Part shown: positions 8,381 through 15,233 of the stretch, piece by piece
Layout: each line of letters opens with the position of its first letter
Numbering within the stretch: the stretch's first letter is position 1
Assembly: GCF_003268025.1 (NCBI RefSeq)
Contig: NZ_QLUW01000005.1
Location: forward strand, 186,001-250,000
Direction: 5' to 3'
DNA: 64,000 nt
From: Paenibacillus montanisoli
GTDB lineage: Bacteria > Bacillota > Bacilli > Paenibacillales > Paenibacillaceae
The notes under the pieces: model-generated
Seen by the model: only the letters and a program-made list of their open reading frames with translations
The model's database searches: none
What the model was told of the DNA's origin: nothing
Translations under genes and position numbers: made by a program

Positions 8381-8746
8381 CTACTCCGAATGATCCGAAG
8401 CCGCTGTCGCAGAAGCGGCGGTCGTTTCTTCTTTGCTGGAAATGATTTTGAGTCCCACGATACCGCCGACAAGCAGCGCGATGAACAGCAGCTTCAATAC
8501 ATCCGCAGGCTCGCCCTGAATGATGCCGACGATCACGGTTCCCACCGTCCCGATCCCGGTAAATACGGCATAAGCCGTTCCGATTTCAATCGTGCGCATC
8601 GCCCTTGCGAACAGCATGAAGCTGACGATCAGGAGCGCAATAGTAATCAAGCTCGGCAGCCACTGCGAAAATCCTTCCGAGGCCTGCATCCCGTATGCCC
8701 AGCCTACCTCGAGCAATCCGGCCAGCAGCAAATACAGCCACGCCAT
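8381..8746 (-). CDS. SMR-family efflux protein, first subunit (SugE/Gdx-like)
   Basis: This 121-aa SMR protein has four hydrophobic helices, the conserved Glu13 in AGLLEVGWA and the signature GTAYAVFTGIGTVGT. A hydrophilic tail of about 18 residues after helix 4 (SSKEETTAASATAASDHSE) is absent from its partner and may fix the orientation of the heterodimer. Its ribosome binding site GGGAGG lies at the end of the upstream tetR gene, so tetR and the two SMR genes form one operon. Confidence 0.88.
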   Translation of the reverse strand: MAWLYLLLAGLLEVGWAYGMQASEGFSQWLPSLITIALLIVSFMLFARAMRTIEIGTAYAVFTGIGTVGTVIVGIIQGEPADVLKLLFIALLVGGIVGLKIISSKEETTAASATAASDHSE

Positions 8747-8752
8747 GATGTC

Positions 8753-9343
8753 TCAACCTCCCGTTTCCCGTTTGATCCCCTCTTGCAGCCAATCCCAGAG
8801 CAGCTCCTGCCGCTTCCGGTATAGCGCCGAATCGTACAACTTATGTTCCACTAACAAGCCGTCAATAAGCGCGTAAAATAACGCGAGCAGCCGTTCCGTC
8901 TGATCTATGCTTAGAGCTGCAGGCTGCGCGGCACAACCGTGGAGCAGCGCCGTTAATTGGAGCGTTACCTCTTCTTCGTACGCCGTAAGATATCGGCTAA
9001 GCCGCTCTTCCAAATGCCTAGGCGGCATGACAAGCGTGCGTTTGAGGAACGATTGCCCCTTCGTGATCTGATCGAGATCCGCATAGAAAAGAAACACGGC
9101 GTGGATTCGATCGATCGGCGGCTTGGCTTCCGTTTCCCGCATCAGCTCCATCAGCTTCGCCAGCTCTTCCTTTATGGCATCCTCAAGCAGCTCGATGAAC
9201 AGCTGCTCTTTGGAGTTGAAATGGGCGTAGATCGACGGCGTCTTGATGCCGACCGACTTGGCGATCTCCGATAAGGACACGCCTTCGTAGCCCGATTCCG
9301 CAAATAACGTCAATGCTGCTTGCTTTAACCGGCTCGCCGTCAT
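8753..9343 (-). CDS. TetR-family repressor of the SMR operon
   Basis: This 196-aa TetR regulator has an N-terminal helix-turn-helix (GVSLSEIAKSVGIKTPSIYA, about residues 20-39) and an all-helical ligand-binding domain. It is the first gene of the operon with the two SMR exporters and sits just downstream of an 18-bp palindrome that is probably its operator, so it very likely represses itself and the pump genes until a toxic cation binds. The start ATG follows GGGGAG by 8 nt. Confidence 0.88.
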   Translation of the reverse strand: MTASRLKQAALTLFAESGYEGVSLSEIAKSVGIKTPSIYAHFNSKEQLFIELLEDAIKEELAKLMELMRETEAKPPIDRIHAVFLFYADLDQITKGQSFLKRTLVMPPRHLEERLSRYLTAYEEEVTLQLTALLHGCAAQPAALSIDQTERLLALFYALIDGLLVEHKLYDSALYRKRQELLWDWLQEGIKRETGG

Positions 9344-9378
9344 GCTTAGTTCTCCCCTTGCTTCGTCGACCTTATCGC

Positions 9379-9396
9379 CTAACGAACGTTAGTTAG
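9379..9396. promoter_or_regulatory. probable TetR operator
   Basis: CTAACGAACGTTAGTTAG is an 18-bp palindrome with one mismatched pair, 36 bp upstream of the tetR start codon. Its size and position fit autoregulation of the tetR-SMR operon. Confidence 0.6.
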
Positions 9397-9647
9397 TTTC
9401 AAGTGATCATAGCTTCTTTGGTGTCGGGTGTCAAGCGCTTTTCGCGGAGTAAAGCAGCACGGTGCCGCGCATTTATCGGCCGATTCCCGCTCCATGTGCG
9501 GTAACTGTTACCTCTCTTTCGCTCACATCAGACGATTCCCGCCCCATATGCAGTAACTGTTACCTCTCTGTGGCTACTTATATAGTCTTCCACAGCCCAC
9601 CTGAGCGGAATCGCTTCTTCTTGTCGGCTCTCACAAATTATGTTATT
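9397..9647. other. intergenic region with a tandem repeat and no gene
   Basis: The stretch between the divergent tetR and ArsR-ATPase genes contains the 37-bp repeat pair described separately. I see no protein-like frame with a ribosome binding site. Confidence 0.5.
9481..9569. repeat. two copies of a 37-bp repeat containing GGTAACTGTTACC
   Basis: The copies lie at 9481-9517 and 9533-9569, 52 bp apart, and differ at three positions. Each begins CGATTCCCGC and ends GTAACTGTTACCTCTCT, with the palindrome GTAACTGTTAC inside. The form suggests a dispersed extragenic repeat, but a regulatory role cannot be excluded. Confidence 0.75.
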
Positions 9648-9672
9648 ATGTAATTATGTAATTACGTAATTA
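9648..9672. promoter_or_regulatory. triple 8-bp iterated motif and palindrome upstream of the ArsR-ATPase gene
   Basis: Three head-to-tail octamers ATGTAATT, ATGTAATT and ACGTAATT run from 9648 to 9671. The last one and its surroundings form the perfect 14-bp palindrome TAATTACGTAATTA at 9659-9672. It ends 24 bp before the start codon, so a protein bound here would block transcription or translation start. Autoregulation by the winged-helix domain is a reasonable guess. Confidence 0.55.
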
Positions 9673-9696
9673 AATAATAACGATGAGGTGGTTCCG

Positions 9697-10821
9697 ATGA
9701 GTGAGAAGCGGGATTTCGGCGCGGAGCTTGATTGGTTGAAGGAGCAGCTGCTCCAGCTGCAAGCGCAGATGATGAAGCAGCAACCAGGCGGGCGCAGCTC
9801 AGGCGGCGCATGGGCTGCGCAGCCACAGCCCGGCGAGCAGCTGGATGCCGCCAACGAGCATGGCGGCATGCTGCATTATGCCGGTTCATTCCAGCATGGA
9901 AGCGGGACACTGAAGTGGGCGCCGCAGGAGCGGCCGATCAGCGAGCTGACGAAGCTTGACAGCGAGAAAGGCGCCAAAATCATAGCCGCCCTCGGGCACA
10001 AGCAGCGGCTGGACATCCTCCGCGCGATCATTGAGGAGCCGCGGACTGGAGCAGAGCTTGTGGAGCGGCTGAATATGGGCACTACGGGCCAGCTGTATCA
10101 TCATATTAAAGCATTGGCCGGCGCCGATTTGCTGCACCAGGAGGAGCGGGGCGGCACATATAGCGTGCCCGAACACCGGCTGCTCCCCATTCTGCTGCTG
10201 CTTGCCGCAGCCAAGGACTTGAGCGAGACAAGCGATTATTTGGCGATGAGCGAGGCCCGTGAGCGGGCGGGCGACTATCTGGGCAACCCTGCGGCGCAGG
10301 GGAAGCACGATCCGCATCTGCTGCTGTGGGCGGTGCTGGAGAATAGCATTTTGGAGCATGAAGCGGGATTTTGCAGCGAGCTCCATCTGTTTCTCCACGA
10401 TGACCGCTCCATCACTGCATCGGATAACGGGCGCGGGATCCCGACCCGGGCATTGGAAGGCAGCGGGAAAACATTGCTGCATACCGTCATGACGGACTTG
10501 GAGCAGCTGGCCGTGCAAGGCGCCGTCCTTACCGCGCCAGGCAGCGCCCGCGGCATCAACATCGCGGTCGTCAATGCCATGTCCGATTGGCTCCAGGTCG
10601 ACATCCAACGGGAAGGGACCATTGTCCGGCAGCAGTACCGGCACGGCATTCCGCAGCACCCGCTGCTCACGGTCGGCGTAACGTGCGAAACGGGCACAAG
10701 CGTTACTTTCTTGCCCGATCAAGAGCTGTTCGAAGGCGGCTTCGACCTTTCGCGCGTCAAAGCCCGGTGCGAGGAGCTCATGCGCGCATTCCCGAAGCTA
10801 GCCATCCGTGTCCACTCTTGA
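9697..10821 (+). CDS. ArsR-type winged-helix regulator fused to a GyrB-like ATPase (GHKL) domain
   Basis: Residue numbers count from the upstream GTG; subtract three for the chosen ATG, which lies 6 nt after GAGGTG. The N-terminus has a short Gln-rich helical region, then an ArsR-type winged helix (ALGHKQRLDILRAIIEEPRT to about residue 165). Residues 205-345 resemble the ATPase domain of GyrB/ParE: LENSILEHEAGFC (helix with the nucleotide Asn219), ASDNGRGIP (244-252), a short lid region and VVNAMSDWLQVDIQREG, then TGTSVTFLPDQELF. The catalytic glutamate of GyrB is replaced by Ala215 and the glycine-rich GGLHGVG loop reads GSARGIN. I infer nucleotide binding without efficient hydrolysis, coupled to DNA binding. 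Topoisomerase domains beyond this are absent. Confidence 0.8.
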   Translation: MSEKRDFGAELDWLKEQLLQLQAQMMKQQPGGRSSGGAWAAQPQPGEQLDAANEHGGMLHYAGSFQHGSGTLKWAPQERPISELTKLDSEKGAKIIAALGHKQRLDILRAIIEEPRTGAELVERLNMGTTGQLYHHIKALAGADLLHQEERGGTYSVPEHRLLPILLLLAAAKDLSETSDYLAMSEARERAGDYLGNPAAQGKHDPHLLLWAVLENSILEHEAGFCSELHLFLHDDRSITASDNGRGIPTRALEGSGKTLLHTVMTDLEQLAVQGAVLTAPGSARGINIAVVNAMSDWLQVDIQREGTIVRQQYRHGIPQHPLLTVGVTCETGTSVTFLPDQELFEGGFDLSRVKARCEELMRAFPKLAIRVHS

Positions 10822-10850
10822 ATTTGAGGGTGAATACTCTACCTCAAATG

Positions 10851-10859
10851 TGGTATAAT
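10851..10859 (+). promoter_or_regulatory. extended -10 promoter
   Basis: TGGTATAAT is a perfect extended -10 element. It is preceded by a 7-bp inverted repeat (TTTGAGG at 10824-10830, CCTCAAA at 10843-10849) that could be an operator. No good -35 hexamer lies 16-18 bp upstream. The expected transcript starts near 10866 and meets a terminator within 25 nt, before the GH13 gene. Confidence 0.55.
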
Positions 10860-10886
10860 AGACGTAATTAAAAGGCCATGCTACCG

Positions 10887-10931
10887 AAAAAGGTACAACC
10901 TCGCTAGGAATAACGAGGTTGTACCTTTTTT
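10887..10931. terminator. strong terminator hairpin between regulator and GH13 genes
   Basis: A 12-bp perfect stem (GGTACAACCTCG/CGAGGTTGTACC) is flanked by A-run and T-run, so it can act in both directions. It ends the ArsR-ATPase transcript. Because a promoter lies just upstream, it may also be an attenuator in the leader of the GH13 gene. Confidence 0.8.
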
Positions 10932-10973
10932 GCGTTGTCGGACCCACCCTTTTCTTAGGAGAGTGACCCTATT

Positions 10974-12722
10974 ATGCTGCTCGAAGCGATCTATCACCGC
11001 CCGAAGCAAAACTGGTCGTACGCTTACGACCGCTCGACCCTTCATCTTCGAATCCGCACCAAAAAAGCCGACATGGACGCCGTCCAAGCCATAGTCGGCG
11101 ACAAATACGCCTGGGACGATACGAAACAGACCGTGCCGATGCGGATCTTCGCGACGGACGCCATGTTCGATTATTGGGAAGCCGCCGTGGAGCCGCCTTT
11201 CCGCCGGCTGCGCTACGCCTTCCAGCTGGAGAAGGGAAAGAAGAAGCTGTGGCTGACCGAAAGCGGCTTTGTGACCGCGCCTCCTGCCGACTGCCTGACG
11301 TTCTTCGACTATCCGTTCATCAACCCGGTCGACGTGTTCCAGCCGCCGGCATGGGTGAAAGAAGCCGTCTTCTATCAGATCTTCCCGGAACGGTTCGCGA
11401 ACGGCGATTCCTCCCTCGATCCCGAGCATGTCGAGCCGTGGGGCGGCAAGCCGACGCCGAAAAACTTCTTCGGCGGCGATCTGCAAGGCGTCATCGATCA
11501 TCTGGACTATTTGGCCGAGCTTGGCGTAAACGCGATTTATTTTACCCCTGTGTTCGAAGCGACCACAAATCATAAATACGATACGCAGGATTACCTGAAG
11601 ATCGATCCGCACTTCGGCACGAACGAGCTGATGAAGCAGCTGGTCGAGGTGTGCCGCAAGCGCGGCATCCGCGTCCTTCTGGATGCGGTGTTCAATCATG
11701 CGGGAGCCACGTTCCCGCCATTCCTGGATGTCCAGGAAAAAGGCGCGGACTCCAAGTACGCCGGCTGGTTCCATGTGCGGGAATGGCCGCTGCGCGTGGA
11801 GGACGGCATCCCGACGTACGACACGTTCGCCTTCGAGCCGATCATGCCGAAGCTGAACACCGAGCATCCGGAGGTCAAAGAATACCTGCTTAAGGTAGCT
11901 CGTTACTGGGTCGAGGAAATCGGCATCGACGGCTGGCGCCTTGACGTAGCGAACGAAGTTGACCATCATTTCTGGCGCGAATTCCGCAAGACGGTCAAGG
12001 ACGTGAATCCGGACGCGTACATTCTTGGAGAGATCTGGCACGATTCGATGATGTGGCTCGAGGGCGATCAATTCGACGCCGTCATGAACTATCCGTTCAC
12101 GAACGCCGTACTGGACTACGCCGCGTACGGCAAGCTGGACGGGCGCGGCTTCGCGAATGCGATCGGCACGCAGCTGGCGAACTACCCGCAGCAGGCGACC
12201 GAGGTCGCGTTCAACCTGCTGGACAGCCACGATACGCCGCGGCTTCTCACGATTTGCGGCGGCGAAGAGCGCCGGATGAAGCTGGCCGCGCTGTTTCAAA
12301 TGACCTATCCGGGCACTCCGTGCATCTACTATGGAGACGAGGTGGGGATGTCCGGCGCGGGCGATCCCGACTGCCGCCAGTGCATGGTGTGGGATGAAGA
12401 GCAGCAGAACGGCGACCTGCTGAAGTTTTACCGGGCGCTGATCGCGCTTCGCAAGCAGCACGCCTCTCTCCGCTCTATGGACATCGTCTTCCTCCACGCC
12501 GCAGAGAAGGATGCCGCCATAGTCTATGAACGCCGAAGCGGCGATGAAGTGTTCATCATTGCGATGAATGCCGGCAGCCGCCCGCGCAATCTGGACGTTC
12601 CAGCTGCAAACGGCGAGTGGCAGGATATGATCGGAGGAGGCGGCAAGACGCAGGTGAAGGGCCGGCAGCTTTCGATTGCGCTCGGCAGCCTCGGATTCGC
12701 CGTGTACAAATATGTAGGCTAA
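10974..12722 (+). CDS. GH13 neopullulanase / cyclomaltodextrinase / maltogenic amylase
   Basis: This 582-aa enzyme hydrolyses alpha-1,4 bonds in cyclodextrins, pullulan or maltodextrins. An N-terminal beta domain of about 120 residues (CBM34-like) precedes the barrel, which begins [19 protein letters not shown]. Catalytic residues are Asp324 (GWRLDVAN), Glu353 (LGEIWHD) and Asp420 (LLDSHDT). The region DAVFNHAG gives a further GH13 signature. There is no signal peptide, so it is intracellular and probably acts on imported maltodextrins. The start follows AGGAGAG. It stands alone between two terminators. Confidence 0.92.
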   Translation: MLLEAIYHRPKQNWSYAYDRSTLHLRIRTKKADMDAVQAIVGDKYAWDDTKQTVPMRIFATDAMFDYWEAAVEPPFRRLRYAFQLEKGKKKLWLTESGFVTAPPADCLTFFDYPFINPVDVFQPPAWVKEAVFYQIFPERFANGDSSLDPEHVEPWGGKPTPKNFFGGDLQGVIDHLDYLAELGVNAIYFTPVFEATTNHKYDTQDYLKIDPHFGTNELMKQLVEVCRKRGIRVLLDAVFNHAGATFPPFLDVQEKGADSKYAGWFHVREWPLRVEDGIPTYDTFAFEPIMPKLNTEHPEVKEYLLKVARYWVEEIGIDGWRLDVANEVDHHFWREFRKTVKDVNPDAYILGEIWHDSMMWLEGDQFDAVMNYPFTNAVLDYAAYGKLDGRGFANAIGTQLANYPQQATEVAFNLLDSHDTPRLLTICGGEERRMKLAALFQMTYPGTPCIYYGDEVGMSGAGDPDCRQCMVWDEEQQNGDLLKFYRALIALRKQHASLRSMDIVFLHAAEKDAAIVYERRSGDEVFIIAMNAGSRPRNLDVPAANGEWQDMIGGGGKTQVKGRQLSIALGSLGFAVYKYVG

Positions 12723-12729
12723 CGAAGAA

Positions 12730-12780
12730 AGGCTGGCCGGAACGGTGCGTATGCACACCGTTCCGGCCAGCCTCTTTTTA
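12730..12780. terminator. bidirectional terminator between convergent genes
   Basis: A very stable stem (GGCTGGCCGGAACGGTG and its complement) with a short loop is flanked by AAG and CTCTTTTTA. It lies between the GH13 gene and the convergent GTP cyclohydrolase gene. Confidence 0.85.
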
Positions 12781-12783
12781 CAA

Positions 12784-13548
12784 TTAAGGAATCGTCAGCT
12801 CTTCGGCAAAATGCCCCGACCGGTTCACTTTCGTCTCCAGGTACTTCCGGTTAAACTCGGAAATATCGCCCCAAAGCGGCACTCGATCCTCTACATTCAT
12901 CCCGGACGCCTTGAGTGCGGAGAGCTTCCTCGGATTATTGGTGATCAGCGTTACCGGCTTGCTCCGCAGGTGGGCGAGCACGAGCAAAGCTTCCTCGTAG
13001 CTGCGCACATCGTCCTTGAACCCCAGCTCGAGATTCGCCTCCACCGTGTCGTACCCTTTCTCCTGCAAAATATAAGCCATCGCCTTGCTGAACAGCCCGA
13101 TCCCCCGCCCCTCATGGTTAGCGAGGTAGAACAGCGCGCCCGCGCCATGCGAAGTAATCATCTTCATCGACTGGTGCAGCTGAAACCCGCAATCGCACCG
13201 CTTGCTGCCGAAAATATCGCCCGTATGGCAGATACTGTGCATCCGGATCAGCGCATCCGGGCTGCCCGCGAAGTCGCCGTACACGAGCGCGCTCGACTGC
13301 TGCTTCTCGGCCAGGTTGGACGCGGACAGCTGCTCGATCAGAAACTCCGTCCGCTCCTTGTTCTTGCATCCGCCCTTGGTATGCACCAGGTCCTTGCACG
13401 GCAGCCAGCAGTACCACTTGAACGTGTGCGTCTCCCCTTCCAGATTGACCGGAAGCTGAATCGGCCCGACCAGAATCAAGGTACCGTTCTTGCTCTTGAT
13501 CGTCTCGATTCGGTCATCAAGTATGCCTACGATTTTCTCATCAATCAT
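12784..13548 (-). CDS. GTP cyclohydrolase II family protein
   Basis: This 254-aa protein belongs to the RibA GTP cyclohydrolase II family, which opens GTP to the first riboflavin precursor. The zinc ligands are the three cysteines of CHTGDIFGSKRCDCG (about 107-121), followed by the ANHEGRGIGL motif and the TNNPRKLSAL segment. It is a stand-alone enzyme, not fused to RibB. The first 70 residues carry extra cysteines and differ from canonical RibA. With no other rib gene nearby, it may be a paralogue for a flavin- or deazaflavin-like product rather than the main RibA. The ATG follows GGTGGAG; the GTG further upstream is part of that site. Confidence 0.82.
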   Translation of the reverse strand: MIDEKIVGILDDRIETIKSKNGTLILVGPIQLPVNLEGETHTFKWYCWLPCKDLVHTKGGCKNKERTEFLIEQLSASNLAEKQQSSALVYGDFAGSPDALIRMHSICHTGDIFGSKRCDCGFQLHQSMKMITSHGAGALFYLANHEGRGIGLFSKAMAYILQEKGYDTVEANLELGFKDDVRSYEEALLVLAHLRSKPVTLITNNPRKLSALKASGMNVEDRVPLWGDISEFNRKYLETKVNRSGHFAEELTIP

Positions 13549-13641
13549 GCCTGAAATCTCCACCCTTCCGCATCCGCCATGTTAGTGTGAATTGCGGCGA
13601 AGCGAATTATTCCATGGAGATCGTTGGGCGGAGAGCTATAC

Positions 13642-13740
13642 GATCTGACGAAGCCGGATGAAACGCGGACGATAAACGGAGCCCTCTGCAGGGCCGTCGC
13701 CTGCGTAGATGGACACGTAATCGCCCGTAATCCGAGTGTT
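13642..13740 (-). pseudogene. degraded partial copy of the DUF4185 gene 3' end
   Basis: Bases 13642-13675 match 15240-15273 of the intact DUF4185 gene almost base for base, and 13685-13736 match about 15449-15500, in the same order and orientation. The roughly 175 bp between them in the intact gene are missing here, so this is an internally deleted remnant with no open frame. Confidence 0.75.
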
Positions 13741-13976
13741 GACCGCATTTCACCGTGTTAACCGGCAGGGCTGACGAGGCAAAGACATCTAACTTGGGGG
13801 ACGAGGGAGGAATATCAAGATCCTCAAATTCATCTTGCGCCGACATAATCAGCTCCATCACTTGATCGGCACATGGAACTCCTGCTTCACTCCAACCTCT
13901 TGGGTGAATGTGATCTGCGGCAAATGATTCTTCTTCATTCTGATGAGCACTTCCTCTATCTATCGGATCCTCCTTT

Positions 13977-14022
13977 ATGGCTAATGTTCAATATTTTTCA
14001 TGCCTCAAATGAACCCAGTGCT
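13977..14022. repeat. left imperfect direct repeat flanking the AT-rich cassette
   Basis: ATGGCTAATGTTCAATATTT and the bases after it recur with a 3-bp gap and a few mismatches at 15148-15190, in the same orientation. Confidence 0.5.
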
Positions 14023-14190
14023 GCTTAAACCCGTCTAATATGTAAAAAAGATTTTTAAGTTATTCGATTCTAAAGTTTTATTAAAAAAGGACTAATGAAC
14101 TATACAGTGCTGACATATCATGCGATAATGTAACAAATTTCCTAAAAAGGAAAATATTAAAAATTATATTTCAGAAGGAGATGTTGTAAT

Positions 14191-14658
14191 TTGAGCAGGC
14201 GAAGGAAATTTCTAATGGCTGGCGTACTGACTGCGGTAATCGTGTTGGGTGGAGGATCAGGTTATATACTGCACTCGACTTCAACGAATGCATCGCAACT
14301 TGATGAAAAAGATGTCGAGCAGTCGGTGTTAAATTATTTTAATGCTATTGAGTCCAAAAATGTAGATGATATGGTAAAGTACTCCATTGACACTAGGTAC
14401 TCAACTGAACAAGAAGCATCGCGTAAACCAGATTACCAAGAGATTATGAAATCAGATATTGCTCATCTTAATGACATAGTCAAGATTGAGCAAAATGATG
14501 AGAAAAATTTCACTGCAACATTGAATGTTTATACAGAAGATACTGGTGATATCATTTTAAAGTTCCCTGTGACACTTACTGATGATGGAAGCTGGAAGAT
14601 CATTATTGGCCAATCAATACAGTATAAAGATATTGACCAATACAAGGTCGGAGGTTAA
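14191..14658 (+). CDS. membrane-anchored small protein of unknown function (NTF2-like appearance)
   Basis: The protein has one N-terminal hydrophobic helix (KFLMAGVLTAVIVLGGGSGY) and an extracytoplasmic part of about 120 residues. That part begins with a helix (DEKDVEQSVLNYFNAIESKN) and continues with alternating strands ending DDGSWKIIIGQSIQY. The order resembles DUF4878/NTF2-like lipoproteins that act as accessory or immunity factors, but no family can be named with confidence. The start is TTG, 10 nt after AAGGAG. Base composition is clearly AT-richer than neighbouring genes, which suggests transfer. The next gene begins 6 bp after its stop codon. Confidence 0.65.
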   Translation: MSRRRKFLMAGVLTAVIVLGGGSGYILHSTSTNASQLDEKDVEQSVLNYFNAIESKNVDDMVKYSIDTRYSTEQEASRKPDYQEIMKSDIAHLNDIVKIEQNDEKNFTATLNVYTEDTGDIILKFPVTLTDDGSWKIIIGQSIQYKDIDQYKVGG

Positions 14659-14664
14659 AGTTTA

Positions 14665-15081
14665 ATGAAAAAGAAGCTAAAGAAATCACTCTTAATCGTA
14701 CCATTAACTTTAATGATGGCATTGGTTTTTGCTCAATCTGCATTTGCAGGAGTAAGTGTTGATTATTATAGTTGGTCTATTCAGTTTCAATACAACAAAC
14801 TGTATGGAGATGTGTTTACAAATACCAATCCCAATCCTAGTATTTTGGGTAAGCAAGATGGAGCATGTAATGCAAATACCATTATTGAGTATGCACTTGT
14901 AAAGAAAGGAACATTTTCAGATGTTGAATATGGAACGCCTCATCAAATTCCTTACGACTACATCACCCAAACTTACGTTTACCAATGGTATGGTGTTGAA
15001 GTAAATAAGGAAATGCGGATTAGAATCACGAATATGGTTGATAGCTGTTCAGCATCTGGGTCTGGTAATGTTTATAACTAA
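14665..15081 (+). CDS. small secreted protein of unknown function
   Basis: This 138-aa protein has a classical signal peptide (MKKKLKKSLLIVPLTLMMAL, cleavage likely after AQSAFA). The mature part of about 110 residues is rich in Tyr, Asn and Gln and contains two cysteines (DGACNAN and DSCSAS) that could form one disulfide. The predicted character is all-beta. It is coupled to the preceding membrane protein gene, and both share low GC. A secreted effector or bacteriocin with a membrane immunity partner is one possibility; a structural surface protein is another. I do not recognise the family. Confidence 0.65.
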   Translation: MKKKLKKSLLIVPLTLMMALVFAQSAFAGVSVDYYSWSIQFQYNKLYGDVFTNTNPNPSILGKQDGACNANTIIEYALVKKGTFSDVEYGTPHQIPYDYITQTYVYQWYGVEVNKEMRIRITNMVDSCSASGSGNVYN

Positions 15082-15100
15082 GCAGGCCTGATTTTTTAGA

Positions 15101-15128
15101 GACAATAGACCCCAAGGGGTCTATTGTC
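15101..15128. repeat. perfect 28-bp palindrome after the AT-rich cassette
   Basis: GACAATAGACCCC and GGGGTCTATTGTC form a 13-bp stem with a 2-nt loop. No T-run follows on either strand, so it is not a classical terminator, though it probably stabilises or ends the cassette transcript. Confidence 0.6.
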
Positions 15129-15147
15129 ATGTCGCCCCTCTTCCTTC

Positions 15148-15190
15148 TTGGCTAAAAAAGGTTCAATATTCTTCATGGCTCGCATGAACT
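15148..15190. repeat. right imperfect direct repeat flanking the AT-rich cassette
   Basis: It shares GGCTAA, GTTCAATATT, TTCATG and ATGAAC in the same order with 13977-14022. The two copies bracket about 1.15 kb. Confidence 0.5.
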
Positions 15191-15233
15191 CATGGAGCAC
15201 AAGGCCAAAGCCGGTCCACCACATGACGGAGAA

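Larger units (their letters stand above)
13549..14190. other. 640-bp scar region with gene fragments
   Basis: No intact gene is visible. From right to left on the minus strand there is a 26-codon frame at 13858-13938 (MKKNHLPQITFTQEVGVKQE...), then a frame starting MMELIMSAQDEFEDLDIPPS whose later part runs into the DUF4185 remnant. From about 13980 to 14190 the DNA becomes AT-rich and forms the upstream region of the small cassette, with AGAAGGAG at its end. The short frames look like broken ends of genes. Confidence 0.5.

Noticed and set aside
8039-9396. Guanidine riboswitch ahead of the SMR genes
   Set aside because: The operon begins with tetR behind a palindrome; I found no conserved riboswitch core in the short upstream region.
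9481-9569. CRISPR array
   Set aside because: Only two repeat units with a 15-bp gap, and no cas gene in the window.
10881-12758. Long open frame on the minus strand opposite the GH13 gene (about 625 codons)
   Set aside because: It is the mirror of a GC-rich gene with clear GH13 catalytic motifs, has no ribosome binding site and contains no recognisable domain.
14665-15081. Lactococcin 972-type bacteriocin
   Set aside because: Size and signal peptide would fit loosely, but the Gly/His-rich pattern of that family is not present; left as unknown.
15101-15128. Perfect palindrome considered as intrinsic terminator
   Set aside because: No T-run on either strand behind the stem; listed as a palindrome only.
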